DNA from: Ruegeria sp. THAF57
Lineage (GTDB): Bacteria; Pseudomonadota; Alphaproteobacteria; Rhodobacterales; Rhodobacteraceae
DNA: 64,000 nt
Assembly: GCF_903914075.1 (NCBI RefSeq)
Contig: NZ_CAIWNQ010000007.1
Coordinates: forward strand, 147,443-211,442
Direction: 5' to 3'
Part shown: positions 51,801 through 60,772 of the stretch, one piece after another
Numbering within the stretch: the first letter of the stretch is position 1
Layout of the letters: each line of letters opens with the position of its first letter
Notes under the pieces: model-generated
Told to the model about the DNA's origin: nothing
Seen by the model: only the letters and a program-made list of their open reading frames with translations
Databases searched by the model: none
Position numbers and translations under genes: made by a program

Positions 51801-52678
51801 CAACTCAGCGGCGCATCGTTCTGGTGACAGGACCTTCGGGCGCTGGCAGATCAACGGCGATCCGCGTTCTCGAAGACCTTGGCTTTGAGGCCATCGACAA
51901 CCTTCCGATGGGGCTGTTGCTGCGCCTGCTTGAAGGACCCGCAACCGACCGTCCTATGGCGTTGGGAATAGACGTGCGGAACCGCGATTTCTCGACGATC
52001 GGGTTCATTGAACTGATCGCCAAAGTTCAACGCATGGACCATGTCGACATTTCAACCCTGTACCTCGACTGCGACGACGAAGTTTTGGTGCGCCGCTTTT
52101 CCGAAACCCGACGCCGCCACCCCGTCGCGTCAGATTCAAGCCCCGAAACCGGCATTCGGCAGGAAAAAGAACTACTCGCCCCGATCCGTGAAATTGCGGA
52201 CACGTTGATCGACACCAGCCCGCTGAACGTTCACCAGTTGCGCGAAGAGGTCGAGCGCTGGTTCGCGCCGCAAGGTGGACGCCATCTGGCGGTATCTATC
52301 GAGTCCTTTTCGTATAAGCGCGGCTTGCCTCGTGGATTGGATATGGTTTTTGACTGCCGGTTTCTCGCCAATCCGTACTGGCGCCCGGAACTTCGTGCCG
52401 AAGATGGTCGAAACCCTGATGTGGCGCGCTATGTTCAGTCTGACGCGAACTATGCACCGTTTTTTGACCGTGTTGTCGATTTGCTTGAACTCCTGTTGCC
52501 TGCCTATCGCGCCGAAGGCAAAGCGCACCTTTCGGTGGCCTTTGGGTGCACCGGAGGACAACATAGATCCGTTGCTACCGCCGAGGCGGTCGCAAAGGCC
52601 CTTGCAGAGCAGGGGCAGCAAGTGGCAATTAGGCACCGCGAAATGGAACGTCGATCGTTGAATGTGAGGTCGGATTGA
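51797..52678 (+). CDS. rapZ: RNase adapter protein RapZ
   Basis: This 293-residue nucleotide- and RNA-binding protein has an N-terminal P-loop ([11 protein letters not shown], residues 10-20) and the C-terminal domain with [21 protein letters not shown] and [17 protein letters not shown]. In enterobacteria RapZ guides RNase E to the GlmZ small RNA; the target in alphaproteobacteria is not established. The ATG at 51797 overlaps the hprK stop; an in-frame ATG four codons upstream is possible. The stop overlaps the EIIA start. Confidence 0.94.
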   Translation: MTTQRRIVLVTGPSGAGRSTAIRVLEDLGFEAIDNLPMGLLLRLLEGPATDRPMALGIDVRNRDFSTIGFIELIAKVQRMDHVDISTLYLDCDDEVLVRRFSETRRRHPVASDSSPETGIRQEKELLAPIREIADTLIDTSPLNVHQLREEVERWFAPQGGRHLAVSIESFSYKRGLPRGLDMVFDCRFLANPYWRPELRAEDGRNPDVARYVQSDANYAPFFDRVVDLLELLLPAYRAEGKAHLSVAFGCTGGQHRSVATAEAVAKALAEQGQQVAIRHREMERRSLNVRSD

Positions 52679-53082
52679 TCGGGATCGTACTTGTTGCACA
52701 TGGTGGGTTGGCTCAGGAGTACCTGGCCGCAATGCAGCATGTGGTCGGAAAACAGCCCGGCTTGGCCGCGATCTCGATCGAAGCGGATCATGATCGCGAC
52801 GCCAAGCAGAACGAAATCTGTGTCGCCGCAGACAGTGTAGATGTGGGAGACGGTGTTGTTGTCGTAACCGATCTGTTTGGTGGCAGCCCATCGAACCTAA
52901 GCTTGCGCGCCTGCGCCCCGCAGGATCGGCGTATCCTTTACGGTGCAAATCTGCCTATGTTGATTAAACTGGCCAAATCCCGCCACTTGCCGATCGGCGA
53001 TGCCGTCCGGCAGGCGATGGAGGCTGGACGCAAGTATATCAATGCGCAAAATGTGACGTTGGACGAAGACCGGATTGATTAA
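52675..53082 (+). CDS. PTS EIIA component, mannose-family (EIIA-Man type)
   Basis: This 135-residue protein is a stand-alone EIIA of the mannose-fructose family with phospho-His9 ([11 protein letters not shown]) and [15 protein letters not shown]. No EIIB, EIIC or EIID genes are nearby, so it is regulatory rather than a transporter part; homologues bind ChvG-type kinases or other partners. The start is TTG at 52675, overlapping the rapZ stop (TTGA). Confidence 0.93.
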   Translation: MIGIVLVAHGGLAQEYLAAMQHVVGKQPGLAAISIEADHDRDAKQNEICVAADSVDVGDGVVVVTDLFGGSPSNLSLRACAPQDRRILYGANLPMLIKLAKSRHLPIGDAVRQAMEAGRKYINAQNVTLDEDRID

Positions 53083-53084
53083 GA

Positions 53085-53354
53085 ATGACGAACCGAAGCT
53101 TGAAAATAATCAATGAAAAGGGCTTGCACGCCCGTGCCTCGGCAAAGCTGGTCGAGGTGGTCGAAGGTTTCGACGCCCAGGCCGAAGTATCAAAAGACGG
53201 GCTTTCCGCCTCAGGTGACAGCATAATGGGTCTTTTGATGTTGGCAGCATCGCGCGGAACGACTATTGACGTCGAGACATCCGGACCGGATGCTGAGGCG
53301 TTGGCTGATGCGCTGGAAACCTTGGTGAACGACAAGTTCGGGGAAGGGTTCTGA
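53085..53354 (+). CDS. ptsH: Phosphocarrier protein HPr
   Basis: This 89-residue HPr has the EI-phosphorylated His15 (NEKGLHARASAK) and the HprK target Ser46 (GDSIMGLLML). With HprK, EIIA and an EI-Ntr encoded elsewhere it forms the nitrogen-type regulatory PTS. It starts 2 bp after the EIIA stop. Confidence 0.96.
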   Translation: MTNRSLKIINEKGLHARASAKLVEVVEGFDAQAEVSKDGLSASGDSIMGLLMLAASRGTTIDVETSGPDAEALADALETLVNDKFGEGF

Positions 53355-53393
53355 CGGCGCCTGCTGCGACATCAAGAACGGGAAGACCAGGAT

Positions 53394-54293
53394 TTGGCGG
53401 AAACGACGCACGAGACCAAGACAGGCCCGGTTGTGGATGGGACCGAGGACCAGGGCGAAATCTACGATCGTAGAACCCTGACCTACGCAAACTCTTTCGA
53501 CGATGCCTGGACTTCAACCGCTATCCGCGCCATCGAATGGTGTACGGGCAAACTGACCATTTTGCGTATGGTCAACAAATTCGAGAAGAAGAACGAATAC
53601 TATCGCGGCCAACGGTTCTGGGGCGGCGCGCTTGAGGTTATGGGTATTAACCTGACTACACCTCAGGAACAGATTGCCCGCATCCCGAAAACCGGCCCGG
53701 TGGTCGTGGTTGCCAATCACCCCCACGGAATGGTCGACGGCATGATTCTGGCCGAACTGATCGGGCAGGTGCGCAGTGATTATCGTATCCTGACGCGCTC
53801 TGTTCTGACTGGTCTGGACGAGGCCGCGACGTCTTTCATGATCCCTGTCCCCTTTCCACATGATCCGGAAGCACAGGCCAAAATGCTTGAAATGCGCGGC
53901 AAGGCGATGGAGCACCTGAAAAATGGCGGAGTGGTCGCCTTGTTTCCGTCTGGTGTGGTGATGTCGTCTGATGACTGGTTCGGCCCCGCGATCGAGCGCG
54001 AGTGGAACGTGTTTACGGCCAAGATGATTCGCCGATCGGGCGCGCAAGTCGTTCCTATCTTCTTTCCCGGCAGAAACTCGCGGGCATACCAGATCGCCAA
54101 CAAAATGTCCGCGATTCTGCGTCAAGGCCTGCTGCTGCACGAGATCGTTCGCTCCTGCAACAAACCGCAGTCACCGGTAATAGGTGATCCGATCTCAGAA
54201 GAAGACATGCAACTGCTCGAGCGCGACCCACGCGGCTTCATGGCTTGGCTGCGCAAGCACACATTGGGACTTGGTGAGTCGCTTAAACCCTGA
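53394..54293 (+). CDS. Lysophospholipid acyltransferase family protein (PlsC/OlsA-like)
   Basis: This 299-residue protein has the acyltransferase HX4D motif in ANHPHGMVDG (residues 107-116), FPSGVVM as block III and VVPIFFPGRNSRAY as block IV. It lacks an obvious membrane span and may be peripheral. Relatives acylate lysophospholipids or lyso-ornithine lipids; ornithine lipids are common in roseobacters, but no olsB is adjacent. The start is TTG at 53394 with AGGA just upstream. It follows the PTS genes in the same direction and may be cotranscribed. Confidence 0.85.
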   Translation: MAETTHETKTGPVVDGTEDQGEIYDRRTLTYANSFDDAWTSTAIRAIEWCTGKLTILRMVNKFEKKNEYYRGQRFWGGALEVMGINLTTPQEQIARIPKTGPVVVVANHPHGMVDGMILAELIGQVRSDYRILTRSVLTGLDEAATSFMIPVPFPHDPEAQAKMLEMRGKAMEHLKNGGVVALFPSGVVMSSDDWFGPAIEREWNVFTAKMIRRSGAQVVPIFFPGRNSRAYQIANKMSAILRQGLLLHEIVRSCNKPQSPVIGDPISEEDMQLLERDPRGFMAWLRKHTLGLGESLKP

Positions 54294-54298
54294 TCCGT

Positions 54299-54370
54299 CT
54301 CTTCATCTGGCCAAAAATATCCCGGGGGTGAGGCCGGATGAAATCCGGGCGAGGGGGCTGGCCCCCTTTA
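54299..54370. repeat. Roseobacter-type intergenic element with double hairpin
   Basis: The segment starts CTTCATCTGGCCAAAAATAT, then CCCGGGGGTGAGG, hairpin CCGGAT-GAA-ATCCGG (54334-54348) and hairpin AGGGGGC-TG-GCCCCCT (54352-54367), touching the hbd stop. From memory, near-identical strings are frequent at gene ends in Rhodobacteraceae genomes. It is probably the shared 3' structure or terminator of the two convergent genes. Only one copy is seen in this window. Confidence 0.6.
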
Positions 54371-55243
54371 CCGGGTCGGGACAGGCACTTCGCCTCGATA
54401 GTCATAAAAACCGCGCTGTGTCTTGCGCCCTAGCCACCCTGCCTCGACATATTTTGTCAACAAAGGGCACGGGCGGTATTTGGTGTCGGCCAATCCGTCA
54501 TGCAGAACATTCATGATCGCCAAACACGTGTCCAAACCGATGAAATCCGCCAGCTCAAGCGGACCCATCGGATGGTTTGCGCCCAGTTTCATTGACTGGT
54601 CGATGGATTGAACATTCCCGACGCCCTCATACAGGGTATAAACAGCTTCGTTTATCATCGGCATCAGAATTCGGTTCACGATAAAGGCCGGGAAGTCCTC
54701 GGCGCTGGCTGCAGTTTTGCCAAGCCGGTCCACGACGGTTTTGCAGGCGCTGAATGTCTCTTCGTCGGTGGCAATGCCGCGAATCAACTCGACCAATTGC
54801 ATGACGGGAACCGGGTTCATGAAGTGGAACCCCATAAAGCGCTCGGGCCGGTCTGTTCGACTTGCGAGCCGCGTAATGGAAATCGACGACGTGTTTGATG
54901 TCAGGATCGTATGTGGCTGCAAATGCGGCTGAAGATCTTCGAAGATCGCCTGTTTGATCGCCTCGCGCTCTGTGGCTGCCTCGATCACAAGGTCGGTCTG
55001 GCCCAGCTCGGGCAATTCAAGCGTGGTCTTGATGCGCTTCAGCGCGGCCTGCATTGCGTCGTCCGAGATTTTTCCACGCGATGCTTGTCGCGACATATTC
55101 CCTTCGATCGTTGTTATCGCGCTGTTAAGTGCGTCCTCGCTGACGTCAGTCAGCAAAACGTCGTAATCGGCCAGGGCAAGAACATGGGCAATGCCGTTCC
55201 CCATCTGACCTGCGCCAATCACTCCGACCGATTTTACATCCAT
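54368..55243 (-). CDS. hbd: 3-Hydroxybutyryl-CoA dehydrogenase
   Basis: This 291-residue NAD(P)-dependent enzyme interconverts acetoacetyl-CoA and 3-hydroxybutyryl-CoA. The Rossmann motif is VGVIGAGQMGNG (glycines 10, 12, 15, 17). The catalytic region is FMGFHFMNPVPVMQLVE with His near 138 and LVIEAATE before it. The C-terminal domain has NRILMPMINEA and GANHPMGPLELADFIGLD. The ATG at 55241-55243 gives the usual start MDVKSVGVIG; a GTG 7 codons upstream is possible. It is a single gene, convergent with the acyltransferase. Confidence 0.94.
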   Translation of the reverse strand: MDVKSVGVIGAGQMGNGIAHVLALADYDVLLTDVSEDALNSAITTIEGNMSRQASRGKISDDAMQAALKRIKTTLELPELGQTDLVIEAATEREAIKQAIFEDLQPHLQPHTILTSNTSSISITRLASRTDRPERFMGFHFMNPVPVMQLVELIRGIATDEETFSACKTVVDRLGKTAASAEDFPAFIVNRILMPMINEAVYTLYEGVGNVQSIDQSMKLGANHPMGPLELADFIGLDTCLAIMNVLHDGLADTKYRPCPLLTKYVEAGWLGRKTQRGFYDYRGEVPVPTR

Positions 55244-55405
55244 ATTCAGGTGCCTTTGTGCCACGGGTTATGGCGACAGTATCGGCAGTTTGGGGCAGGC
55301 GGCAAGAGGATCAAGCATCTGGATTTTGCTTCAAATGCGCACATTAGGTAATTCTCAAGATTTGCGGCTGCATGATGGCACCCGGGTGAAAAATGGGTGA
55401 GTGGT

Positions 55406-56227
55406 ATGAGCTATCATCAAACAGGCTCGGGGGGACCCGAGGATGCCGTGTGCCAATATGATGGATCGCGGTTATGGTTTCGTGGGCCGCAGCGATCTTT
55501 GGATACGCCTTACATGGCATGTGTCGGCGGAACCGAAACCTTTGGGCGCTTTGTTGAACGCCCTTTTCCCTCGATTCTCGAGGGCAAACTGGACCGCAGG
55601 TGCCTGAACTTGGGCAGTCTTTTCTGTGGGGTGGACGCGCTGTTGCGGGATACTGGCCTGCGATCTTTGCTAAGTGGCGCAGAGATGTGTGTCCTGCAGG
55701 TCCCAGATATCCTGGGGCAATCAAATCGTTTTTATAGGGTGCATCCCCGGCGAAATGACCGGTTCCTTGCACCTACCGATGATTTGTGTTCGCTTTACCC
55801 CGAGATCGACTTCACGGACGTGCATTTCGTGCATCACCTTGTGTCTCTGTTGAAGGGATATCAGGACGCGCGGTTTGAGGCGGTTGCCGAAGACCTGCGT
55901 AAGAATTGGGTCAGGTTGCTGTGCGATCTGTTGAACTCTCTGAAGGCACCTGTGATCCTCTTGAATCTGGATGTCCGGCGGCAGTCCGACGACTGTGAAT
56001 TTGGTACAGAAGCCCAAGTCCCTGTTTCAGCAGAAATGCTAGAGGCTGTCCGTCCCTATTGCATTGATGTTGTAGACCTGTCCGTTAACGTTTCTGGCCA
56101 GTCCGAGGATTTGGAAGACATGTTGTTTGGAACATTGCAGCAGCCGATGGCCGAGCACATGATCGGCCCCGCTGCACACAGGAAAATTGCCGAGGCCCTT
56201 TCGCGCCGTATTCGGGACTTACAATGA
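55406..56227 (+). CDS. DUF6473 family protein
   Basis: This 273-residue protein begins SYHQTGSGGPEDAVCQYDGSRLWFRGP (in parts) and continues with VGGTETFGRFVERPFP, VHPRRNDRF and PEIDFTDVHFVHHL, a pattern seen in a Rhodobacteraceae-restricted family with several copies per genome. The GGTETFG stretch and layout suggest an SGNH/sulfotransferase-neighbour type fold, but no function is known. The ATG at 55406 is preferred over GTG 55397. It is a single gene between hbd and etfA, ending in a shared bidirectional terminator. Confidence 0.75.
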   Translation: MSYHQTGSGGPEDAVCQYDGSRLWFRGPQRSLDTPYMACVGGTETFGRFVERPFPSILEGKLDRRCLNLGSLFCGVDALLRDTGLRSLLSGAEMCVLQVPDILGQSNRFYRVHPRRNDRFLAPTDDLCSLYPEIDFTDVHFVHHLVSLLKGYQDARFEAVAEDLRKNWVRLLCDLLNSLKAPVILLNLDVRRQSDDCEFGTEAQVPVSAEMLEAVRPYCIDVVDLSVNVSGQSEDLEDMLFGTLQQPMAEHMIGPAAHRKIAEALSRRIRDLQ

Positions 56228-56231
56228 AAAA

Positions 56232-56251
56232 GGCCCGCCGTTTGGCGGGCC
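56232..56251. terminator. Bidirectional intrinsic terminator
   Basis: GGCCCGCC-GTTT-GGCGGGCC is a perfect 8-bp stem. T-rich tails follow on both strands: TTCTGTTT rightward and TTTTTCATTG leftward. It ends the DUF6473 gene and etfA. Confidence 0.9.
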
Positions 56252-56275
56252 TTCTGTTTAAAGCGAAGCGTGGGT

Positions 56276-57205
56276 TTAGCCCAGTTTCTCAGTCAGTTCC
56301 GGTACCGCCTGGAACAGGTCGGCAACCAGACCAAAGTCAGCAACCTGGAAGATCGGCGCTTCTTCGTCCTTGTTGATCGCAACGATGACCTTGGAGTCTT
56401 TCATGCCCGCCAGGTGCTGAATCGCGCCCGAGATGCCGACAGCAACATACAGGTCCGGTGCAACAACCTTACCGGTCTGACCCACCTGCCAGTCGTTCGG
56501 CGCATAGCCCGAGTCGACCGCCGCACGCGACGCGCCAACAGCGGCGCCCAGCTTGTCGGCCAGGGTTTCGATCAGTTTGAAGTCCTCTTCCGAGCCGACA
56601 CCACGGCCGCCAGAGACAACAACGCCAGCCGAGGTCAGCTCGGGACGGTCGCTCTCGGCAACCTTGTCTTCAACCCAGGAGGACAGACCAGCGTCAGCAC
56701 CGACCGAGATGGTCTCAACTGCAGCCGAACCGCCTTCGCCTGCCGCATCAAAGGACGCGGTGCGGAAGGTGACGACTTTCTTGGCGTCGTTCGACTTGAC
56801 GGTCTGGATCGCGTTGCCCGCATAGATCGGACGCTCGAAGGTCGCGCCGTCAACCACGCCAGACGCATCGGATATCACCATCACATCCAGCAGCGCAGCA
56901 ACGCGCGGCATCACGTTCTTGGCGTCGGTGGTGGCAGGGGCAACGATGTGCTCATACCCGTCGGCCAGACCCACGATCAGTGCTGCGGTCGATTCCGCCA
57001 GGCGGTGGCCCAGCGACTCGTCTTCAGCGACCAGAACCTTGGAAACACCGTCGATCTTCGCAGCGGCCTCACCAGCAGCAGCGGCAGAGCCGCCTGCGGC
57101 CAGAACGGTCACGTCACCCAGAGCCTTTGCGGCGTTGACGGCTTTGGCGGTAGCGTCCAGCGCCAGTTCACCATTGTTAACTTCGGCGAGAAGAAGAACA
57201 GCCAT
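56276..57205 (-). CDS. etfA: Electron transfer flavoprotein alpha subunit
   Basis: This 309-residue subunit binds FAD. The C-terminal FAD domain has [41 protein letters not shown] and [17 protein letters not shown], all family signatures. It passes electrons from acyl-CoA dehydrogenases, including Mcd, to ETF:ubiquinone oxidoreductase. The start overlaps the etfB stop by 1 nt (TAATG). Confidence 0.97.
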   Translation of the reverse strand: MAVLLLAEVNNGELALDATAKAVNAAKALGDVTVLAAGGSAAAAGEAAAKIDGVSKVLVAEDESLGHRLAESTAALIVGLADGYEHIVAPATTDAKNVMPRVAALLDVMVISDASGVVDGATFERPIYAGNAIQTVKSNDAKKVVTFRTASFDAAGEGGSAAVETISVGADAGLSSWVEDKVAESDRPELTSAGVVVSGGRGVGSEEDFKLIETLADKLGAAVGASRAAVDSGYAPNDWQVGQTGKVVAPDLYVAVGISGAIQHLAGMKDSKVIVAINKDEEAPIFQVADFGLVADLFQAVPELTEKLG

Positions 57206-57963
57206 TACACAGCCCCCGCTTCTTTGAGTTTCGCAACCAGCTCGTCAACCGAGCCTACGACGATACCAGCGGCACGCGCCGGCGGCTCTTCGGTTTTGAC
57301 GATTTCCAGACGGGGCGAGACGTCGACGCCGTAATCGGCGGCAGTTTTCTCGTCCAGCGGCTTTTTCTTCGCCTTCATGATGTTGGGCAGCGACGCATAG
57401 CGCGGCTCGTTCAGGCGCAGGTCAACGGTTACGATGGTCGGCATCTTGACGCTGATGGTCTGCAGGCCGCCGTCAACCTCACGGGTGATCTTGGCGCTGT
57501 CGCCTTCAATGTCGACTTCGGACGCAAAGGTGCCTTGGCTCCAACCCAGCAGAGCCGACAGCATCTGACCGGTGGCGTTCATGTCGTTGTCGATCGACTG
57601 TTTGCCCGCCAGAACGAGGCCCGGCTGCTCTTCCTCGACCACTTTGGCCAGGATTTTTGCAACGGCCAGCGGCTCGATGTCCTGATGCACGTCATCGGCT
57701 GCAACAACCAGAATGGCGCGGTCAGCGCCCATGGCCAGAGCGGTGCGCAGCGTTTCCTGCGCCTGCTTGACGCCGATCGAAACGGCAACAACTTCGTCGG
57801 CCTTGCCCGCTTCTTTCAGGCGGATCGCCTCTTCCACGGCAATCTCGTCGAACGGGTTCATCGACATTTTGACATTGGCGAGATCGACACCGCTACCGTC
57901 CGCTTTCACGCGGACCTTCACATTATAGTCAATCACGCGTTTGACAGGCACGAGTACCTTCAT
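57205..57963 (-). CDS. etfB: Electron transfer flavoprotein beta subunit
   Basis: This 252-residue subunit binds AMP and pairs with EtfA. Signatures are [62 protein letters not shown] and [29 protein letters not shown] (read in parts). The recognition loop before it docks dehydrogenases. AAGGAG precedes the ATG. It heads the etfBA operon; the 243-bp spacer to the adenosyltransferase gene contains no clear gene. Confidence 0.97.
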   Translation of the reverse strand: MKVLVPVKRVIDYNVKVRVKADGSGVDLANVKMSMNPFDEIAVEEAIRLKEAGKADEVVAVSIGVKQAQETLRTALAMGADRAILVVAADDVHQDIEPLAVAKILAKVVEEEQPGLVLAGKQSIDNDMNATGQMLSALLGWSQGTFASEVDIEGDSAKITREVDGGLQTISVKMPTIVTVDLRLNEPRYASLPNIMKAKKKPLDEKTAADYGVDVSPRLEIVKTEEPPARAAGIVVGSVDELVAKLKEAGAV

Positions 57964-58206
57964 TTTGCGCTTTCTCCTTACAAATCCGGTAAGCCGCGAA
58001 GCGACTCCACCAATGCTCTCGGGGGTCTGAATAGCGTTTCAATTCGAATGGCAACAGAGCAAAATCGTCACGTCATGGTCTTGGGACGTCGCGTTTCGTA
58101 TTTTTTGACGCTACGGCGCGCAATATTATTGCTGAGTCATTAAGGGGTTCAGTGGCTGGGCTCTCTTTTTTGGCCCGGCCATTGCCACCAAGACGCTGTG
58201 CCGCAT

Positions 58207-58779
58207 TCAGCGGTTCGCGCCCGGAACCCACAACACGTCCCGCGTGCCGTTTTCATTGGCGCAGCGGGCAGCAACGAAGAACCAGTCGCTTAGGCGGTTG
58301 AGGTATTTCACCGCGACCTCGTTGACGGGTTCCATATTCGTCAGCTCAACCGCCAGTCGTTCAGCCCTGCGGGAGACGGTACGACAGACATGCAGATGAG
58401 CCGCCAGGCGTGAGCCACCCGGCAGGATGAAACTGCGCAGCGGCTCAAGTGTTTCGTTCATCACGTCAATTTCAGCCTCGAGGCGGTCAATCTGTGCGGG
58501 TACGATTCGCAGGGGGGGATAATCCGCCTCGGCGTCTTTTTCCATGTCGGGGCGGCAGAAATCAGCCCCCAGATCGAACAGGTCGTTCTGGATTCGCGAC
58601 AGCGCAGCTTCGACTTCGCCCTCGGCCTCGGTACGGGCGACGCCGACAAAGGAATTCAGCTCATCCACGGTGCCATAGGCTGCCACGCGGCCCGAATACT
58701 TTGCGACGCGTTCGCCATTACCCAACGCGGTTTTCCCGTCATCGCCGGTGCGCGTGTAGATTTTGTTGAGAACGACCAT
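58207..58779 (-). CDS. ATP:cob(I)alamin adenosyltransferase, PduO type
   Basis: This 190-residue trimeric enzyme makes adenosylcobalamin. The N-terminal ATP motif is YTRTGDDGKTALGNG, followed by VDELNSFVGVAR, RRAERLAVEL and YLNRLSDWFFVAAR, the PduO/MMAB signatures. Adenosylcobalamin is needed by ethylmalonyl-CoA and methylmalonyl-CoA mutases, which complete the pathway that Mcd belongs to. It starts directly after the stop of the small HIG1-like gene, so the two are cotranscribed. Confidence 0.94.
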   Translation of the reverse strand: MVVLNKIYTRTGDDGKTALGNGERVAKYSGRVAAYGTVDELNSFVGVARTEAEGEVEAALSRIQNDLFDLGADFCRPDMEKDAEADYPPLRIVPAQIDRLEAEIDVMNETLEPLRSFILPGGSRLAAHLHVCRTVSRRAERLAVELTNMEPVNEVAVKYLNRLSDWFFVAARCANENGTRDVLWVPGANR

Positions 58780-58983
58780 CTATTGAACCCCCTGCCCACG
58801 GAGCCAGACGTAGAGCACGATCAAAACCACGGCAATGAATTGAAACAGGATGCGAAGTCGCATCATTTTGTTGCTTTTCATCGCGGCTGCCTTGCCGCTT
58901 TTGCCGAAATTCGAGATGCCGATCGCCAGCACCACAACAACAGCAGCCATGGCCAACAATAGAACGACCATCAAAAGGTCCAT
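58780..58983 (-). CDS. HIG1-like twin-transmembrane protein
   Basis: This 67-residue protein has two transmembrane helices (about 4-24 and 44-63) joined by a basic loop (GKSGKAAAMKSNKMMRLR). The loop and second helix match the hypoxia-induced gene 1 (HIG_1_N) family, some members of which associate with cytochrome oxidase. It sits immediately upstream of the cobalamin adenosyltransferase gene with no gap, a common roseobacter arrangement of unclear meaning. Confidence 0.82.
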   Translation of the reverse strand: MDLLMVVLLLAMAAVVVVLAIGISNFGKSGKAAAMKSNKMMRLRILFQFIAVVLIVLYVWLRGQGVQ

Positions 58984-59063
58984 GAGTACACCGTCCGCGT
59001 TACTTGTTTCGATGGGCTATCATCTAGCCTCAGACGTTCAAAAAGCGAACGGGTAATTTCGCC

Positions 59064-59891
59064 TCAGACGTCCGACAGGATGCGATCAATTGTGCGCGTG
59101 GGCAGGATCCGCCGCAGCCACCCGGCGATATAAGTCGGCATGGTGACATAGTAGCGGGCGCGCGGGCGTTTGGATTCCACCGCATGTGCCAGCTTGTCGG
59201 TCACCGCCGATGCCGGCAGTTCGAACCGATCGGGCCCTGAGGATTCGTACAGTCTTTTCAACAACGAGGCTTCGTATCGGTCGCGTAGGGCCGAGTCTTG
59301 CCAATTGATGAAACGCTCGAAAACCGGGATCGAGTTTTCGCGGATTTTGGAGGTGATGGGGCCGGGTTCGATCAGGATGACCTTTATGTCTGTGTCGGCC
59401 AGCTCCAACCGCAATGTATCGGTCAATCCTTCAACCGCATATTTGGTTGCCACGTAAGCGCCCCGCCAAGGATAGGCGACCAGACCGAGAACAGACGAAT
59501 TTTGAACGATTCGCCCGTGCCCCTGCGCGCGCATGACGGGGATGACCTGCCGCGTGAGGTCGTGCCAGCCAAAGAAATTTGCCTCGAAGATCGCGCGCAG
59601 GCCATCTGTTGGCAGGTCTTCCACCGCACCGGGAAGACCATGCGCACCATTGTTGAACAATGCATCGAGCGTGCCGCCTGTCTTATCCAAAACATCCTGC
59701 AGGCCGGACGTGATGCTGTCACTGTCGGTATAGTCGATCCGGGGGCTTTCAAAACCCTGCGCTCTCAGGCGATCGCAGTCACGTTGCTGCCGACACGAGG
59801 CAAATACGCGCCAGCCGCGTGCCCGCATTCCATGCGCCGCGTCCAGCCCAATCCCCGAAGAGCAGCCGGTGATAAGAATTGTCTTCTGCAT
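59064..59891 (-). CDS. Short-chain dehydrogenase/reductase
   Basis: This 275-residue SDR has the cofactor motif TGCSSGIG (residues 8-15), NNGAHG at 80-85, catalytic Ser132/133, Tyr146 and Lys150 (GAYVATKYAVEG). The classical SDR with a C-terminal hydrophobic tail (TMPTYIAGWLRRILPTR) resembles membrane-associated lipid or retinol-type dehydrogenases. Cofactor preference is unclear, although Arg residues near 34-37 favour NADP. It is a single gene. Confidence 0.88.
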   Translation of the reverse strand: MQKTILITGCSSGIGLDAAHGMRARGWRVFASCRQQRDCDRLRAQGFESPRIDYTDSDSITSGLQDVLDKTGGTLDALFNNGAHGLPGAVEDLPTDGLRAIFEANFFGWHDLTRQVIPVMRAQGHGRIVQNSSVLGLVAYPWRGAYVATKYAVEGLTDTLRLELADTDIKVILIEPGPITSKIRENSIPVFERFINWQDSALRDRYEASLLKRLYESSGPDRFELPASAVTDKLAHAVESKRPRARYYVTMPTYIAGWLRRILPTRTIDRILSDV

Positions 59892-59960
59892 GGTCTTCCT
59901 GCCTCTTGCCTTGCACCAAAGCTATGGCGGGGCAGGGGGCAGGACAATGTCAGCGCCGCG

Positions 59961-60572
59961 TCAATCTGCGGTTTTTCTGACCAGAGATGCGGAAATCCAT
60001 CCGACCTGTTGCTCGGGCAACACGCGCAACCTTAGCCAGCCGGTGCCTGAATCACTGAGGACTTCAACCTTTTGGCCGATGGATGCTTTGCCGATGACAG
60101 GATAGATCGTCCCCGGACCGTCGCGCATATTCACCCGCGTTCCCGAGATCTCGCGGATGTCCTTTTGTGGCTCTTCGTAAGCTGATGGTTCCACAACCTC
60201 TTCGGGCTGGGTTTCAGCGATCTGGCGCAACCCGGTTATGCCGTCTTCGAGGGACGCCAAGGTGATGTTGGCACTTTGATCGGCAAAAGCCGACAGGCCC
60301 GAGAATGTCTCGAGGCTGGAGGGTTCCGGCAGGATTTCCACGATCTCTTCTTTGGCCAAGATCGGTTTCACCCGCACGGTTGGCGTGCGCAGGGCGACAT
60401 TGGTCACCAATTGCTCGGCGCGGGTGTGTTGCAATGGCACAGGTTCGGGCGCAACGGCCACGCGCTCGGGTTGGGCGGTGCGCAGTCCGCGCGGCTCAAA
60501 ATCAGGGCCGCCGCTCATGACGTAAAAACACCATCCGAGCGCGGCAAAAGTAACAACAACAAGGCGCGACAT
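59961..60572 (-). CDS. Membrane-anchored protein with C-terminal bacterial SH3 domain
   Basis: This 203-residue protein has one N-terminal membrane segment (SRLVVVTFAALGWCFYVM), a long proline/glutamate-rich linker (about 22-135) and a C-terminal SH3b domain (TRVNMRDGPGTIYPVIGKASIGQ...GWLRLRVLPEQQVGWISASLV). Such domains bind cell-wall peptides, so a periplasmic wall-contact role is likely. The ATG at 60570-60572 is chosen because it starts the membrane helix. Confidence 0.82.
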   Translation of the reverse strand: MSRLVVVTFAALGWCFYVMSGGPDFEPRGLRTAQPERVAVAPEPVPLQHTRAEQLVTNVALRTPTVRVKPILAKEEIVEILPEPSSLETFSGLSAFADQSANITLASLEDGITGLRQIAETQPEEVVEPSAYEEPQKDIREISGTRVNMRDGPGTIYPVIGKASIGQKVEVLSDSGTGWLRLRVLPEQQVGWISASLVRKTAD

Positions 60573-60772
60573 GGCGCATCCCCCGGTAATCGAAAAAGGT
60601 AAAAAAGGCAGCAGTTCAATTGAAGAGAGCCTACCATAATTCACGATCGGAGTCGAAAGATTGGGGGAAATCCTAAGCTTGCCTCCCCCTGTTGCAAAAA
60701 GCGCCACTTGTCCCCAGCAAAATGCGCGCTGGTTGCTTTACCGCGGCGCGCTTGCGTCGTATCACATCATAT

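Noticed and set aside
58154..58180. GGCTGGGC/GCCCGGCC stem near the end of the adenosyltransferase gene
   Set aside because: The T-run lies inside the loop, not after the stem, so it does not fit an intrinsic terminator on either strand.
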